Part shown: positions 27,301 through 28,001 of the stretch, piece after piece
Numbering within the stretch: position 1 is the first letter of the stretch
How the letters are laid out: the number at the start of each line of letters is the position of its first letter
The notes under the pieces: model-generated
Databases searched by the model: none
What the model was told of the DNA's origin: nothing
What the model saw: only the letters and a program-made list of their open reading frames with translations
Position numbers and translations under genes: made by a program
Source: Trebonia sp030042015
GTDB taxonomy: Bacteria; Actinomycetota; Actinomycetes; Streptosporangiales; Streptosporangiaceae
DNA: 28,001 nt
NCBI RefSeq assembly: GCF_030042015.1
Contig: NZ_JASIAL010000499.1
Span: 1-28,001, forward strand
Reading direction: 5' to 3'

Positions 27301-28001
27301 TCGTTTCCCTCCGGGGCGCCGGCCGCGCCGGCTGAGTCGGTAGTCTCGCTAGCTCCATTGTCGCTGGTGCCAGCGGCCTCGCCTGCGCCGGCCGAGTCAC
27401 CCGCGGTGCCCGCGGTGCCTGCCGTGCCTGCCGTGTCGTCTTCGGCCAGGATGCGGTACATCGACCGCCGTGCCTCGATGAGCACGCGGCGGGCCTCGGC
27501 GAGCTGGCTCGCCGACCCGGCACGCCGAACCTCCATGACGGCCAGCATCACCTGGCGGATCATATCGCCGAGCTCGAGGGCGGCCTCGTCGGCCATCCCG
27601 GCGGCGGCGTCCCAGGACCTGCGGAGCTCATCGGCGTGCGCCTCCGCGTACGCCCGGCCCTCCGCGGTCAGCGAGTACATCCGGCGGCGGCCCTCCCCCT
27701 CGGGGCTGATCAGCCCCTCGTCCTCGAGCTGCTGCAACGCCGGGTACACCGACCCCGCGCTCGGCCGCCACACCCCGTCGGTGCGCTCAGCGATCTCCTG
27801 GATGATCTGGTAGCCGTTCCACGGATGGCCCTCGGCCAGCAGGTCGAGGATGGCCGCCCGCACGTCGCCGCGCCGGGCACGCGGACCGCGCCCGAACGGA
27901 TGCCGGCCGAACATCGGACCCAGCGGCCCCAGCGGCGGTAGCGGGCCTGGCTCCGCCCAGCCCCAGCGCCGGCCGCCGGGACCAGCCCAGCCCGGGCCGC
28001 C
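27297..28001 (-). CDS. PadR-family transcriptional regulator (5' end open at window edge)
   Basis: The winged-helix PadR domain runs from RRGDVRAAILDLLAEGHPWNGYQIIQEIAERTDGVWRPSAGSVYPALQQLEDEGLI to GRRRMYSLTAEGRAYAEAH, followed by a helical dimerisation region and an Ala/Gly/Thr-rich tail with three TAG tripeptides. PadR proteins repress adjacent efflux genes until a ligand binds, so this is the likely regulator of the exporter encoded immediately downstream. An ATG at 27914 would give 205 residues, but it lacks a ribosome binding site. The frame stays open for 29 more codons to the window edge, encoding a Gly/Pro/Trp-rich segment (WGWAEPGPLPPLGP) like the N-termini of related regulators. I infer the true start lies outside. 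Confidence 0.85.
   Translation of the reverse strand, partial: GGPGWAGPGGRRWGWAEPGPLPPLGPLGPMFGRHPFGRGPRARRGDVRAAILDLLAEGHPWNGYQIIQEIAERTDGVWRPSAGSVYPALQQLEDEGLISPEGEGRRRMYSLTAEGRAYAEAHADELRRSWDAAAGMADEAALELGDMIRQVMLAVMEVRRAGSASQLAEARRVLIEARRSMYRILAEDDTAGTAGTAGTAGDSAGAGEAAGTSDNGASETTDSAGAAGAPEGNE

Noticed and set aside
26344..27813. 489-codon plus-strand open frame
   Set aside because: It is antisense to the DrrA-type ATPase and PadR genes; its sequence is the complementary shadow of their motifs.

Overview
The window is very G+C-rich DNA with GGAGG-type ribosome binding sites, many GTG starts and actinobacteria-restricted families: DUF3090, the SCO1664 family, the MSMEG_4193-family phosphomutase, DUF3099, DUF1707-FHA, and an adjacent FabG/InhA-type pair. 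This points to a chromosomal segment of a high-GC actinomycete, perhaps Streptosporangiales- or Frankia-like. I cannot name the species.

Layout. 1-547 is a non-coding leader with a 25-bp tandem repeat, a long imperfect inverted repeat, and a clear promoter carrying a palindrome between its -35 and -10. It leads into a two-gene DrrAB-type ABC exporter (548-2373, +). A bidirectional hairpin separates this from a leftward operon (9586 to 2441, -) for a dipeptide/oligopeptide importer: lipoprotein binding protein, two ATPases, two permeases, and a tightly linked PH-domain membrane protein. Two strong hairpins lie between the binding-protein gene and the rest. Leftward genes for a small membrane protein and a HAD hydrolase follow. 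Next comes a 510-bp internally deleted IS66-type element that still has terminal inverted repeats and a perfect 8-bp target duplication, then cobalamin-dependent methionine synthase (metH).

Divergent from metH is a PAC2-family gene that has no canonical start codon next to its Shine-Dalgarno sequence. A leftward trio follows (phosphomutase-like, DUF3090, SCO1664 family). In relatives such as Mycobacterium tuberculosis this trio, mshC, the PAC2 gene and metH lie close together, but mshC is absent here. Then come a DUF1707-FHA protein and the fatty acid synthase II pair fabG-fabI (all -), followed by rightward tldD, its TldE/PmbA partner and a DUF3099 membrane protein.

The 390 bp after the DUF3099 gene contain a good match to the actinobacterial 6C small RNA: three hairpins, each with a CCCCC loop, the last one terminator-like, preceded by a TTGACA promoter with a palindrome. 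The right end is a second leftward DrrAB-type exporter operon led by a PadR-family regulator whose 5' end appears to run out of the window.

Most of the window is ordinary actinobacterial core gene content. The points that merit attention are the mini-IS66 element, the start-codon anomaly of the PAC2 gene, the 6C RNA and its promoter, the operator-like palindromes, and the repeat inserted in the MetH linker. I saw no tRNA, rRNA, CRISPR array, prophage or clearly new multi-gene system.
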